A DNA stretch of 64,000 nucleotides, from positions 11,039-75,038 of the forward strand of contig NZ_JAHKQE010000013.1 in NCBI RefSeq assembly GCF_018860855.1. The letters are read 5' to 3'. Origin of the DNA: Amphritea atlantica (GTDB lineage Bacteria > Pseudomonadota > Gammaproteobacteria > Pseudomonadales > Balneatricaceae). Numbering within the stretch: the stretch's first letter is position 1; every line of letters starts with the position of its first letter. Below are positions 1-8,920 of this stretch, one piece after another. A model generated the notes under the pieces. That model did not search any database. It had not been told where the DNA came from and worked only from the letters and a program-made list of their open reading frames with translations. The position numbers and the translations under genes are program-made.

Positions 1-275
1 TCTGGTTCTGGTTCTGGTTGAACAGTATCAAGTGACTCAATCTGCATATCCAATGTTATTTCCAGCTCATCCAGCCCAATATCTTCCATCTCAGGCCCGG
101 CTTTCGGCAGCTGTGCCGCGACCAGAGGAACCTCACTCATATCCGCCTCTATCGCCTCTTCTTGCGCTAGATCCAACTCAGCCTCGATACTGTTTAGGTT
201 ATGATCATCTTTCAGCAGGGCATCCAGATACTCTTTCACCAATTGTTGCTGCCGGTTCAATTGCCCGTCACTCAT
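1..275 (-). CDS. parP: ParP-like CheW-domain chemotaxis array protein (N-terminal part only)
   Basis: Ninety-one codons read leftward from an ATG at 275 without a stop to the window edge. The visible part starts MSDGQLNRQQQLVKEYLDAL and continues as an acidic stretch that enters a Gln-Pro-Glu-Pro repeat at the edge. ParP proteins of Vibrio and Pseudomonas have a short conserved N-terminus, an acidic/proline-rich linker and a C-terminal CheW-like domain that binds CheA and MCPs. That domain lies outside this window, so the assignment rests on the N-terminal style and the position directly after parC. The start overlaps the parC stop as ATGA, with a GGAG ribosome site a few bases upstream, so the two are probably coupled in translation. 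Confidence 0.75.
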   Translation of the reverse strand, partial: MSDGQLNRQQQLVKEYLDALLKDDHNLNSIEAELDLAQEEAIEADMSEVPLVAAQLPKAGPEMEDIGLDELEITLDMQIESLDTVQPEPEP

Positions 276-1048
276 ACTCTGCTCCGTTCCGCCAAACCGC
301 GTAAAATACGGATATACGCCTGCACTCCCGGCATGGTCAAATCCAGCTCAGAAGGGGTAACCCCTTTAGCACTCGCGGTAATAAACTTACTATCCACAGG
401 CACGACCGAGGCGGCCATATGATCAACAAACCGCTGATGCAACTCCCGTAAACAGCTGACAGAAGCAGGAATTGTGCGGTCATAAAAAGTGGGAATCAAG
501 GTATAGGTTAACTGCCGTTTTCTCGCCCGATTAATCATCGCGATAGTACGCAGCATGCGCTCCAAGCCTTTCAAGGCAAGAAACTCAGTTTGCACCGGTA
601 CTAACAGATGGCCGCAGGCAGCCAATGCATTGATCATCAACACACCTAACACCGGAGGACTATCGATCAACACATAATCATAACGATCTTTGACCAGCCG
701 CAACGCTTTAGCGATCTGCAAGCCCATACCTTCCTGACCGCCGGATTTACGTTCCAGTGTTGCTAACGCAGTGGTCGCCGGAATAATATCAATCCCCTCG
801 TTCGAGGTAGGCATTAATAGGGGTTCCAGCAGTTTAATATCCACATCTCGGCCCGGCTGAAACAGGTCATAAACGCTGTTTTCCAACTCATCCGGATCAT
901 ATCTAAAATAGCTGGTCATTGAGCCGTGAGGGTCTAGATCGACCAATAACACCCGCTGACCTGCATCAGCCAATAATCCGGCCAATGCGACCGCTGTTGT
1001 GGTTTTACCTACACCACCTTTCTGATTAGCTACCGCCCATACCTGCAT
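272..1048 (-). CDS. parC: ParC/Soj-like ParA-family ATPase for polar chemotaxis array positioning
   Basis: A 258-residue MinD/ParA-type ATPase with a deviant Walker A (KGGVGKTT, residues 10-17) and a Walker A' region DLDP at 37-40. In Vibrio, ParC forms a pole-anchored gradient that recruits ParP and the CheA/CheW arrays and gives daughter cells equal arrays; Pseudomonas has an equivalent gene in the same place. The gene follows motD with a TAATG stop-start overlap and overlaps parP, so it is the penultimate visible member of the che operon. It is separate from the second MinD-like ATPase of the window (fleN/flhG). Chromosome ParA proteins share the fold, but no parB lies nearby. Confidence 0.88.
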   Translation of the reverse strand: MQVWAVANQKGGVGKTTTAVALAGLLADAGQRVLLVDLDPHGSMTSYFRYDPDELENSVYDLFQPGRDVDIKLLEPLLMPTSNEGIDIIPATTALATLERKSGGQEGMGLQIAKALRLVKDRYDYVLIDSPPVLGVLMINALAACGHLLVPVQTEFLALKGLERMLRTIAMINRARKRQLTYTLIPTFYDRTIPASVSCLRELHQRFVDHMAASVVPVDSKFITASAKGVTPSELDLTMPGVQAYIRILRGLAERSRV

Positions 1049-2022
1049 TATTGCGGTGACTCCTGTGCCTGCGGAGAAAAACTCTCCGGTGACGTTAATG
1101 TTTCTATATCCAGAGGTTGAGTCGACTCTTGGCGGCTAAAACTAATCCGCCCCTGCTCATCCTTCACGGTTTTTATGGCTGATTCAGGCAAGCCACTTTC
1201 TGTCAAAATCGTACTCACTGCATCTTCACTCACCTGCTCACTGCCAAAAGCAGAAACAACCCGCTGTGTTTTACGATCCCGAGTGACCACAATAACAATA
1301 CGTCGATTGATCCGACGGCCAGCTTCGGTTCCGTTATCACCCAACGGCTGATATTCCCCGTAGCCCACTGCGGCCATTCGCTGCGGTGGCACACCGTTCA
1401 TCTCTAAGATCCGCACCACTCCAGCAGCTCTAGCGGCGGACAATTCCCAGTTAGAGGGGTATTGGTCAGATGAGATAAACTGATTATCAGTATAGCCTTC
1501 AACGTGTATTGGGTTGTCATACTGTTTGAGTATTTTCGCTACCCGTTCAAATACCGGGTCGCTGGTGATCGCTGGTAACGAACCACCTTCCGGATAAACA
1601 AGATTAGCGCCCAACTCTAATGCCACCCAGAGGTTATTACTCTGTACTGCGACATGCCCACTACGGATCAGTTTTTTAAATTGCATTTGCAGCTGCTCGC
1701 CGATCGCTTGCAGTGCAACGCTATTTTCCGGTTTAGGTGGCACTATTTTGACAGTCGATGCTGCTTGACTTGCCTCACCATGGGATAAACCAACGCCGGT
1801 TGGCAAAACCTCCGACGGACTTCCAACGGGAGAGTTTAACGTCTGCTTTTGAGAAAAAACATCTGAAAACGATTCGGCAACTTGCCGGTATTTTTCTTCA
1901 TTAACCGACGAAATAGCATACATCACCACAAATAGAGCCAATAACAACGTCAGAAAATCAGCGTAGGAGATAACCCAACGCTGAGAGTGCGCATCTTGTT
2001 CATCAACTCGACGCCTGGACAC
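1048..2022 (-). CDS. motD: Flagellar stator protein MotD (MotB family)
   Basis: A MotB-type stator subunit: one N-terminal membrane helix (SYADFLTLLLALFVVMYAIS) carrying the ion-binding Asp at residue 22, a linker, and a C-terminal OmpA-like peptidoglycan-binding domain with the NWELSAARA motif and the end motif GRRINRRI. It would anchor the MotC ring to the cell wall and form half of the ion channel. I chose the GTG at 2022: it is 1 base after the motC stop, behind CAGGAG, and gives 324 residues. The longer frame from 2091 would lie inside motC. MotCD is the accessory, swarming-related stator of Pseudomonas; no motAB or pomAB pair is in this window. Confidence 0.9.
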   Translation of the reverse strand: MSRRRVDEQDAHSQRWVISYADFLTLLLALFVVMYAISSVNEEKYRQVAESFSDVFSQKQTLNSPVGSPSEVLPTGVGLSHGEASQAASTVKIVPPKPENSVALQAIGEQLQMQFKKLIRSGHVAVQSNNLWVALELGANLVYPEGGSLPAITSDPVFERVAKILKQYDNPIHVEGYTDNQFISSDQYPSNWELSAARAAGVVRILEMNGVPPQRMAAVGYGEYQPLGDNGTEAGRRINRRIVIVVTRDRKTQRVVSAFGSEQVSEDAVSTILTESGLPESAIKTVKDEQGRISFSRQESTQPLDIETLTSPESFSPQAQESPQ

Positions 2023-2023
2023 G

Positions 2024-2773
2024 TTAAGACTCCTGCTCCAGATAACCCTGCAACCGTAGCTGAATAATGCGTGGATTCTGCCCCTCAGCAATCGACAGCA
2101 GCCCTTCGAGCATCATCTCCTGAAAATAGAACCGCTTCAGTATCATCGCTCGAATTTTATTAAACAGAGGCAAAAATAGAAGGTTAGCAATCGCTACACC
2201 GTAGATTGTTGCTATAAACGCGGTGGCGATACCCGAGCCTAGATTGGCGGGGTCAGCCAGATTGGACATCACATGGATCAGCCCGAGAACCGCACCAATA
2301 ATCCCCATTGTCGGGGCATAACCGCCCATACTCTCAAGCACTTTAGCCGCCTGCAGGTCTCGATTTTCACGGCTTACCAACTCGGTTTCCAGCGTCAATC
2401 GAATAACATCAGGGGTGCGACCATCGACCAACATCTGCAAGCCATTACGCACAACGCTATCACTTTGCCCCGCGATCTCATCTTCTAAGGCCAACAACCC
2501 TTTACGCCGAGCAAGCACACACCAGTTAACAATATTGTTAACCCCTTCGCGATAATCTAAATCAGCCTTACCAAACACGCTCGCGGATAATTTAATAGCC
2601 CGTGAAAGCTCCCCTGGCGTCGACTGAATCAGCACGGCGGCAAAGGTCCCACCGACCACGATTAATAGCGCTGGTAAATCCAAGAGTTCATCAAAACCAC
2701 CGCCTTCGAGGTAGTTACCACCAAAAATGGCAATAATCGCTAGCAGTATGCCACTCATGCTTACGAGATTCAT
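2024..2773 (-). CDS. motC: Flagellar stator protein MotC (MotA family)
   Basis: A 249-residue MotA/PomA-type membrane protein. The N-terminus contains GGNYLEGG, typical of the MotC branch, followed by a second helix (LPALLIVVGGTFAAVLIQS). After a large cytoplasmic loop comes the late helix pair beginning YAPTMGIIGAVLGLIHVM. MotC surrounds MotD and pushes on FliG. The start at 2773 overlaps the cheB stop (ATGA) and begins MNLVSMSG, matching the family better than the upstream in-frame start at 2785. Location between cheB and motD is the same as in Pseudomonas. Confidence 0.9.
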   Translation of the reverse strand: MNLVSMSGILLAIIAIFGGNYLEGGGFDELLDLPALLIVVGGTFAAVLIQSTPGELSRAIKLSASVFGKADLDYREGVNNIVNWCVLARRKGLLALEDEIAGQSDSVVRNGLQMLVDGRTPDVIRLTLETELVSRENRDLQAAKVLESMGGYAPTMGIIGAVLGLIHVMSNLADPANLGSGIATAFIATIYGVAIANLLFLPLFNKIRAMILKRFYFQEMMLEGLLSIAEGQNPRIIQLRLQGYLEQES

Positions 2774-3861
2774 CGATGCCCCCAATGGTTAAATAACTGT
2801 CGGATACTTTCTATATTGAGTACTGCATCGGCAAGTTCCGCCTGAATAATAGCCTTCGGCATACCAAAGATAGTACAGCTCTCCTTATCCTGAGCCCAAA
2901 CCGTGGCTCCCGCGTTTTTCAAAATACGAGCACCGTCACAACCATCGGCCCCCATCCCCGTCATTACTAAAGCCAATGCCCGATGACCGTAGCCTTTGGC
3001 TACCGAGGCGAAGGTAAGATCGACACTGGGCTTGTAGGTCATCCGCTCATCACTCGCGCGGATAATCAATTTATTGGGATGCGCCGGATCAAGAATCATC
3101 TGCTGACCGCCCGGTGCGAGGTAAGCATGTCCAGGCTTTAGTTGATCGCCATTCTCGGCTTCTTTAATGGTAATAAGGCTCAGATCATCGAGACGTTTGG
3201 CAAACACCGAGGTAAATGCTTTAGGCATATGCTGTGTCAGCAGTATAGGCACAGGAAAATCAGCAGGAATCTGCGTCAAAATAAACTGTAACGCAGCAGG
3301 ACCACCGGTAGAAGAACCGATAGTGACAATATCGCATTCAGGCCAACGAACCTGATCAATCTTATCCACCCGAGATGCACTGGTCGTGGGCGCCGTACTC
3401 ACAACGCGTTCTTTACTTCTCGCGGCGATTAACGAAGCGGGCCGTTGTTGCTGTCGCCCTAATGTGAGAATTTTTTCTGCCAAAACACTTTCTATATGCG
3501 CAGAATCACCCGAGCCGGAACCGGCTACCCATGCTCGAGCATCTTTTTCCATATAATCGGCCGCCCCCAGCGCTAACGCTTCTAGGGTAACCGATGCACT
3601 GCGACGCGTGAGCGAAGAAAGCATGATCACCTGACAAGGGCTCTCAAGCATGATCTGCTTCAATGCCGTGATGCCATCCATTTTAGGCATCTCGACATCC
3701 ATGGTGACAACATCTGGCTTCAGCTGCTTAGCTTTAGCCACCGCCTCGATACCATCTTTCGCCGTATCCACCACAGTGATACCGGAGTGATTGGTCAGTA
3801 TTTGCTTGATGCGGTTGCGAAAGAAAAATGAATCATCAACAACTAAAACTCGAACGGCCAT
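2770..3861 (-). CDS. cheB: Chemotaxis response regulator protein-glutamate methylesterase CheB
   Basis: A 363-residue protein with an N-terminal receiver (acidic D9-D10, phospho-acceptor D55 in VTMDVEMPKMDG) and a C-terminal CheB methylesterase domain. The serine nucleophile region is IGSSTGGPAAL, the histidine is in LLTQHMPKAF, and the acid is in MTGMGADGCDGA. It demethylates or deamidates MCP glutamates when phosphorylated by CheA, opposing CheR at 60.8-61.7 kb. A variable linker rich in Ser, Arg and Ala separates the domains. It lies 39 bases downstream of cheA in the che operon. Confidence 0.95.
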   Translation of the reverse strand: MAVRVLVVDDSFFFRNRIKQILTNHSGITVVDTAKDGIEAVAKAKQLKPDVVTMDVEMPKMDGITALKQIMLESPCQVIMLSSLTRRSASVTLEALALGAADYMEKDARAWVAGSGSGDSAHIESVLAEKILTLGRQQQRPASLIAARSKERVVSTAPTTSASRVDKIDQVRWPECDIVTIGSSTGGPAALQFILTQIPADFPVPILLTQHMPKAFTSVFAKRLDDLSLITIKEAENGDQLKPGHAYLAPGGQQMILDPAHPNKLIIRASDERMTYKPSVDLTFASVAKGYGHRALALVMTGMGADGCDGARILKNAGATVWAQDKESCTIFGMPKAIIQAELADAVLNIESIRQLFNHWGHR

Positions 3862-3900
3862 ACAATTATCCAGTATAAGTCTGCCGAGCGCATACCATGC

Positions 3901-6057
3901 TCAACTAGCGTATGCCTTCAGCAGGCTGGGAATATCAATGATCAAAGCGATCCGACCGTCACCGGTAATAGTGGCACCGGATAACCCTGGTGTTCCATGT
4001 AAAACAGAACCCAGCGGCTTAATAACCACCTCCTCTTGACCGACTAGCTGATCAACAACAAAAGCAACCTGCATCGTACCTACATTGGTGATGACCACAT
4101 GGCCGTTTTCAGGCAGGGGATCGTTCTCATACCCTTTCATCAACCAACGTTTCAAATGAAACAGCGGCATCGCTTTATCACGAACAATAATCACCTGCTG
4201 ACCATCCACCATATTAATTTGGGTCAAGTCGAGGTTGAATATCTCATTCACATTAACCAGAGGTAGCGCAAACGCCTGACTCTCTAGCAGCACCATCAGC
4301 GTAGGCATAATAGCTAAGGTCAGTGGCACCTGTATCTCGATACGCGAACCCATACCAAGAGTAGAATCAACATCCAATTTTCCGTTCAGCTGAGAGATTT
4401 TGGTTTTCACCACATCCATCCCAACACCCCGACCGGAAACATCCGATATCTGCTCTTTGGTGGAAAATCCCGCCGCAAAAATCAGGTTGTAGCACTCATG
4501 ATCAGTCAGCCGCGCGGCCGCTTCATGATCGAGCATACCCCGCTTAACCGCCAGATTTCTCAGCAGATCAGGGTCCATGCCGGCACCATCATCCTCAATC
4601 ACTAGCAGAATATGATCGCCTTCCTGCTCAGCCGATAGCAACACATGCCCTTCTCGGGGTTTATCATTGAACTCCCGAACGGCAGGCTCTTCGATACCGT
4701 GATCGATGGCGTTTCGAACCAAGTGGATTAGTGGATCAGCCAATGCTTCGACTAAGTTTTTATCGAGATCGGTATCTTCACCACGTAGCTCAAGATTAAC
4801 CTCTTTATGCAGCTGACGAGAGAGATCTCGAACTAAACGGGGGAAACGACCAAATACTTTTTTCACCGGCTGCATGCGGGTTTTCATCACCGACATCTGC
4901 AGATCAGCGGTCACCATATCCAACGATGCCAGCGCTTTTGACATATCGCCGTCATCCACCTCGGCACCCAATCTAACCAAGCGGTTGCGAACCAAAACAA
5001 GTTCACCGACCATATTCATGATCTGATCCAGTAAACGGGTATCCACCCGAACATTACTTTCGGCTACCGGCTTGTGGGGTTGAGGCTGAGGTTTTGCAGC
5101 TGTAGGTGCTTGAGCATCTTCGCTATTGTGGACAACCGGCGGCGCAGCGACGGTTTGCTTTGCTGGCGTCACCGAGGTGGTAGCAGCAAAAGCACCTTCA
5201 CCCTTAGACTGAAGGTCATCTAATAAATGTTCAAACTCATCATCAGTAATCAGTTCGCCGCTTGTTGGTGCCGCCGGCGGATGAACAACGGCTGAGGGTT
5301 GTACCGTACCGAGTAATTGATCAAACTCATCATCGGCACTACTCTCTACAGGGTCTTGCGGACTGACGCCGGGTGCACCACCGGGGCCATGTAGTGTATC
5401 CAGTAGATTATCGAACTCATCTTCCGTAATTAGATCGGACGTTGGTGAAGCAGCGGCCCCCGGCGCACCATGAGCGCCGTGTAGTTGATCTAATAGATCA
5501 TCAAACTCCTCTTCGGTTATCAGGTCTGACGTCACTGCTGCATTATTCGCTGCTAAATCACCAACCAACATATCAAACTCAGCACTAACCTCTGCATCAT
5601 GTTGGGCCGGTGTCGCTTGAACAACCTCTTCCACAAATACTTGAGTTTGAACCGAGATCGCCGGTGCCTGGCCTGAAGCCATCGCGTTTAAGTCTGCTAA
5701 CAGTTGTGGGTCGACCGGATCGGGAAAACCACCCTGCTTAACCGTTTCAAACATCGCATTAATATTATCCAATGCTTGCAACACGAGATCCATTAACGTC
5801 GATGACACTTTTAGCGCGCCATTACGTAACTGATCAAATAAATTCTCGGCGCTGTGACAACAGTCTACCATGGGGTCCAACTGCAGAAAGCCTGCGCCCC
5901 CTTTCACCGTATGAAAACCGCGAAAGATAGCATTGAGTAATTCGCTATCCTCAGGGTGTTGCTCAAGATCGACTAACTGTTCAGACAGCTGTTCGAGGAT
6001 CTCCCCGGCTTCGACTAAAAAATCTTCCAATATTTCCTGATCAACATTCAAGGACAT
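3901..6057 (-). CDS. cheA: Chemotaxis histidine kinase CheA
   Basis: 718 residues. An N-terminal Hpt (P1) domain carries the phosphorylated His49 in FRGFHTVKGGAGF. From about 335 come the dimerisation domain (P3), the HATPase P4 with N-box LIHLVRNAIDHGIEEP and G-boxes DDGAGMD and GRGVGMDVVK, and the C-terminal CheW-like P5. It passes phosphate from His49 to CheY and CheB. Residues 130-330 contain no clear folded P2 domain. Instead they hold about five acidic repeats of the form LITxxEFDxLLDxL at 156-168, 177-192, 207-222, 239-252 and 267-282, then a Pro/Gln-rich linker (see findings). Vibrio CheA has the ParP-binding LID element in this general region. Confidence 0.95.
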   Translation of the reverse strand: MSLNVDQEILEDFLVEAGEILEQLSEQLVDLEQHPEDSELLNAIFRGFHTVKGGAGFLQLDPMVDCCHSAENLFDQLRNGALKVSSTLMDLVLQALDNINAMFETVKQGGFPDPVDPQLLADLNAMASGQAPAISVQTQVFVEEVVQATPAQHDAEVSAEFDMLVGDLAANNAAVTSDLITEEEFDDLLDQLHGAHGAPGAAASPTSDLITEDEFDNLLDTLHGPGGAPGVSPQDPVESSADDEFDQLLGTVQPSAVVHPPAAPTSGELITDDEFEHLLDDLQSKGEGAFAATTSVTPAKQTVAAPPVVHNSEDAQAPTAAKPQPQPHKPVAESNVRVDTRLLDQIMNMVGELVLVRNRLVRLGAEVDDGDMSKALASLDMVTADLQMSVMKTRMQPVKKVFGRFPRLVRDLSRQLHKEVNLELRGEDTDLDKNLVEALADPLIHLVRNAIDHGIEEPAVREFNDKPREGHVLLSAEQEGDHILLVIEDDGAGMDPDLLRNLAVKRGMLDHEAAARLTDHECYNLIFAAGFSTKEQISDVSGRGVGMDVVKTKISQLNGKLDVDSTLGMGSRIEIQVPLTLAIMPTLMVLLESQAFALPLVNVNEIFNLDLTQINMVDGQQVIIVRDKAMPLFHLKRWLMKGYENDPLPENGHVVITNVGTMQVAFVVDQLVGQEEVVIKPLGSVLHGTPGLSGATITGDGRIALIIDIPSLLKAYAS

Positions 6058-6069
6058 TCGTATTACCCT

Positions 6070-6894
6070 TTAAAAACCGAGGCTAGACAGCAGATCATCA
6101 ACATCATCCTGACTGGATGCGACCGCCCCTTGATTACGCCCTTTCACTTGCGGCCCTTCGGCTGTCACCTCTAGGCGCTCAGCATCCGCTGACGCATCGG
6201 CCGTAGCATCGCCATCAACCGATTTATGGGCTGCCAATGCCCCTAAACTATTGACTCGGGAAGCCACCGCCATTAATCCAACCAGTTTTTCTTCAATATC
6301 GGCGACCAATTGAATCACGCGTTTAATCAACTGGCCCGTTATATCCTGATATTCCTGAGCGAGTAAAATCCCCGTCAAGCGCTCTTTGAGCTTAGCCAAA
6401 ACGTCCGAATGATCGACCGCATAGCGGCACGCTTTTTCATACAAGGATTCAAGCTGCGGATGATCTTTTTTCAGTGCTGCCAGCTCATCAATTAACTCTT
6501 GTCGCTGTACAACATCCTTCTCGATCAAAGCAACGTAGCGCAGCGCATCATCGACCTGATCGATCGTTTTATGGGCGTTGGTTTCAGTCAGTTCGATCAC
6601 ATAAGAGAGGCGTTCAGTGGCGTCTGAAATTGAAGCTATATGTTGCTTAGAGTCCTGCAATAACTCGGTTGAGCTAACATCATCGGTAAAACCAACAATC
6701 GCGTTATGCACCGCCCGAGTCAGCGTGCCCACCTCATGATACAGCGCCCGGTGGCGCATCTCATTCAGTTGCTGTACCTCATCCATCGCCTGAGGCAACT
6801 GCCCTTGATTTAGCAGCTCGACTAACCGTTCTGCTCTCGTTTGCAGTTCTGCTTCAAACTGGTGTTGGTCATAATACGTTTCAAAATCAGACAT
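6070..6894 (-). CDS. cheZ: Protein phosphatase CheZ
   Basis: A 274-residue, mostly helical CheZ that dephosphorylates CheY-P. The long central hairpin contains the catalytic region AQEYQDITGQLIKRV, whose Gln is expected to activate water. The C-terminus SSQDDVDDLLSSLGF is the standard CheY-docking peptide. Before it is an Asp/Ala-rich flexible linker that makes the protein longer than the roughly 214-residue E. coli enzyme. It lies 12 bases before cheA and 9 bases after cheY. Confidence 0.93.
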   Translation of the reverse strand: MSDFETYYDQHQFEAELQTRAERLVELLNQGQLPQAMDEVQQLNEMRHRALYHEVGTLTRAVHNAIVGFTDDVSSTELLQDSKQHIASISDATERLSYVIELTETNAHKTIDQVDDALRYVALIEKDVVQRQELIDELAALKKDHPQLESLYEKACRYAVDHSDVLAKLKERLTGILLAQEYQDITGQLIKRVIQLVADIEEKLVGLMAVASRVNSLGALAAHKSVDGDATADASADAERLEVTAEGPQVKGRNQGAVASSQDDVDDLLSSLGF

Positions 6895-6903
6895 TAACGC
6901 CTC

Positions 6904-7290
6904 CTAGCCCTGTAGGCGCTCAAAGATCTTATCGATTTTCTCTTTTAGTACGACTGCGGTAAAAGGCTTAATAATATAACCATTTACACCCGCCTGAGCC
7001 GCCATAATAATCTGGTCCCGTTTCGCCTCAGCCGTCACCATCAGGATCGGAATATGGCTCAGCGAAGGATCAGCCCGCACGGTTTTTAACAGATCAATGC
7101 CGGACATCTTCGGCATATTCCAATCGGTTACCAAGAAATCAATACCACCGGCCTTCAACACAGGCAACGCTGTCGCGCCATCGTCGGCTTCTACAATATT
7201 GGTAAACCCAAGATCACGCAGCAGATTTTTTATAATCCGGCGCATTGTTGAGAAATCATCTACTACCAGAATTTTCATGTCTTTATTCAA
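6904..7290 (-). CDS. cheY: Chemotaxis response regulator CheY
   Basis: A single-domain receiver. D11-D12 ([10 protein letters not shown]), phospho-acceptor D56 ([11 protein letters not shown]), the TAEA stretch and the KPF lysine are all in place. CheY-P binds FliM to switch rotation. I start it at the TTG at 7290, giving 128 residues beginning [13 protein letters not shown] strong AGGAGGG lies 6 bases before that TTG, whereas the longer frame from 7308 would contain the ribosome site inside its own coding sequence. It follows fliA by about 48 bases. Confidence 0.93.
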   Translation of the reverse strand: MNKDMKILVVDDFSTMRRIIKNLLRDLGFTNIVEADDGATALPVLKAGGIDFLVTDWNMPKMSGIDLLKTVRADPSLSHIPILMVTAEAKRDQIIMAAQAGVNGYIIKPFTAVVLKEKIDKIFERLQG

Positions 7291-7338
7291 GACAATCCCT
7301 CCTAACACTCTTTTAAGCGATGAGTTATTCGTTCAATC

Positions 7339-8058
7339 TCATCGCCACTCTTTTAAACGGCCACGTAATCGTAATGCCGCCTGACTATGTATCTGGCTCA
7401 CCCGTGATTCACTCACACCAAGCACTTTGCCAATCTCTTTAAGATTGAGTTCTTCATCGTAATACAGTGATAACACAAGCTTTTCACGTTCAGGCAACCC
7501 CTGTATCTCACGGGCTATGGCCTTCATAAAATCTTTTTGTTCAAACTCTTCAGAAGGGTTTGGTTCATTACTGGCAATGGTTTCGCCTGGCCCTTCATCC
7601 TGAGGCCCCGTCAACTTATCAAAACTAAAGAGACGACTTTCAGATGAGTCTTTCAATAATGCATGATATTCCGTCACACTAATATCAAGTTCCGCAGCAA
7701 CCTCCCCATCTTGGGCATCTCGACCCGTACGTGACTCAATAATCTGAATAGCTTCGGAGACTCGGCGACCATTACGGTGCACAGAGCGGGGCGTCCAGTC
7801 TCCTCGACGTACTTCATCGATAATAGAGCCGCGAATACGAATACCCGCATAGGTTTCGAAACTAGCGCCTTTAGTCGCATCATACTTTTTGGCCGCTTCC
7901 AATAGGCCTACCATGCCGGCCTGAATCAGATCTTCCAGTACGACATTACTCGGCAATCTTGCCAATAGGTGATGAGCGATACGCTTTACTAACGTCGTAT
8001 GCTGCTCAATAACCTCCTGACTTGACTTAAACTGAAGCGGATTATACATAGAGACCAT
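7339..8058 (-). CDS. fliA: Flagellar sigma factor sigma-28 (FliA)
   Basis: A 239-residue sigma-70 family factor of the FliA group. Region 2 contains LEDLIQAGMVGLLEAAKKYD and FETYAGIRIRGSIIDEVRRG. Region 4 ends with the helix-turn-helix LNLKEIGKVLGVSESRVSQI that reads -35 elements. It directs RNA polymerase to late flagellar promoters; candidates with TAAA-N15-GCCGATAA are seen here upstream of fliC and flgM. Its anti-sigma factor FlgM is at 63.5 kb. It is preceded by fleN with a 20-base gap. An in-frame ATG at 8049 is an alternative start. Confidence 0.95.
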   Translation of the reverse strand: MVSMYNPLQFKSSQEVIEQHTTLVKRIAHHLLARLPSNVVLEDLIQAGMVGLLEAAKKYDATKGASFETYAGIRIRGSIIDEVRRGDWTPRSVHRNGRRVSEAIQIIESRTGRDAQDGEVAAELDISVTEYHALLKDSSESRLFSFDKLTGPQDEGPGETIASNEPNPSEEFEQKDFMKAIAREIQGLPEREKLVLSLYYDEELNLKEIGKVLGVSESRVSQIHSQAALRLRGRLKEWR

Positions 8059-8078
8059 ACGCTACTCTGATAATTTAT

Positions 8079-8894
8079 TCAGGCGCCGGTGATCAAGCGC
8101 TCAACAAAGAATTCAAGGTGCCCTCGGGAACTAGAAGGCATCGGCCAGGCGTCTACTTTAGTCGCTAGCTGCTTATATGCTAACGCCGCTTTACTCTGCG
8201 GAAACGCTTTTAAAACAGCACGTTGCTGCTTCACCCCCTTTCTGACTGCTTCATCATAAGGGATTGAACCCAGGTATTGAAGTGTCACATCAAGAAAGCG
8301 GTCAGTAACGGTTAATAACTTGTTATACATATTCCGCCCTTCCTGCTCAGAACGGACCATATTGGCCAATACTCGAAAGCGAGTCATCTTGTAGTCTCGG
8401 TTTAGTAGCTTCATCAGTGCATAAGCATCCGTAATAGAGGTTGGCTCATCACAGACCACCACCACCACATCCTGAGCCGCCTTAACAAAGCTCACCACCG
8501 CCTCAGAGATACCGGCGGCGGTATCAATCACTAAGATATCCAGATCATCCGCAATCTCACTGAACGCATGGATCAATTCCGAGTGTTCATGCACGCTGAG
8601 AGAAGTCATCGCTTGAGTGCCGGAGGCTGCCGGTACTATTCTGACGTTAGTGTCCACATCGATCAGCAAATCTTTCAAGTGACATTCACCGGACAGCACA
8701 TCAGAAATATTACGCTTCGCTTTAACCCCCAGCAAAACGTCAACATTAGCTAACCCAAGATCGGCATCCATCAGAACCACTCGATGCCCCATCTCACCTA
8801 ACGCAAGACTCATATTGACCGAAACATTGGTTTTACCGACGCCACCTTTACCACCGGTAACCGCAATCACCTTAACCGGCCGAGAACTACCCAT
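8079..8894 (-). CDS. fleN: Flagellar number regulator FleN (FlhG), MinD-like ATPase
   Basis: A 271-residue MinD/ParA-family ATPase with deviant Walker A GGKGGVGKTNVSVN near the N-terminus and the motif LMDADLGLANVDVLLG typical of FlhG/FleN. In polar flagellates it limits flagellar number by antagonising the activator FleQ/FlrA and by acting with FlhF. The C-terminus has the amphipathic character of a membrane-targeting region. The N-terminus begins almost directly with the P-loop domain, and I do not see the DQAxxLR activation helix found in some FlhG proteins; Pseudomonas FleN also starts close to the P-loop. It lies between flhF and fliA, the usual order. Confidence 0.93.
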   Translation of the reverse strand: MGSSRPVKVIAVTGGKGGVGKTNVSVNMSLALGEMGHRVVLMDADLGLANVDVLLGVKAKRNISDVLSGECHLKDLLIDVDTNVRIVPAASGTQAMTSLSVHEHSELIHAFSEIADDLDILVIDTAAGISEAVVSFVKAAQDVVVVVCDEPTSITDAYALMKLLNRDYKMTRFRVLANMVRSEQEGRNMYNKLLTVTDRFLDVTLQYLGSIPYDEAVRKGVKQQRAVLKAFPQSKAALAYKQLATKVDAWPMPSSSRGHLEFFVERLITGA

Positions 8895-8920
8895 GGTGGT
8901 TTCCTGTATCTGTTAACAAA

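Noticed and set aside
272-1048. Considered as chromosome partition ParA
   Set aside because: No parB or parS-like sites nearby and it is embedded in the che operon next to a ParP-like gene.
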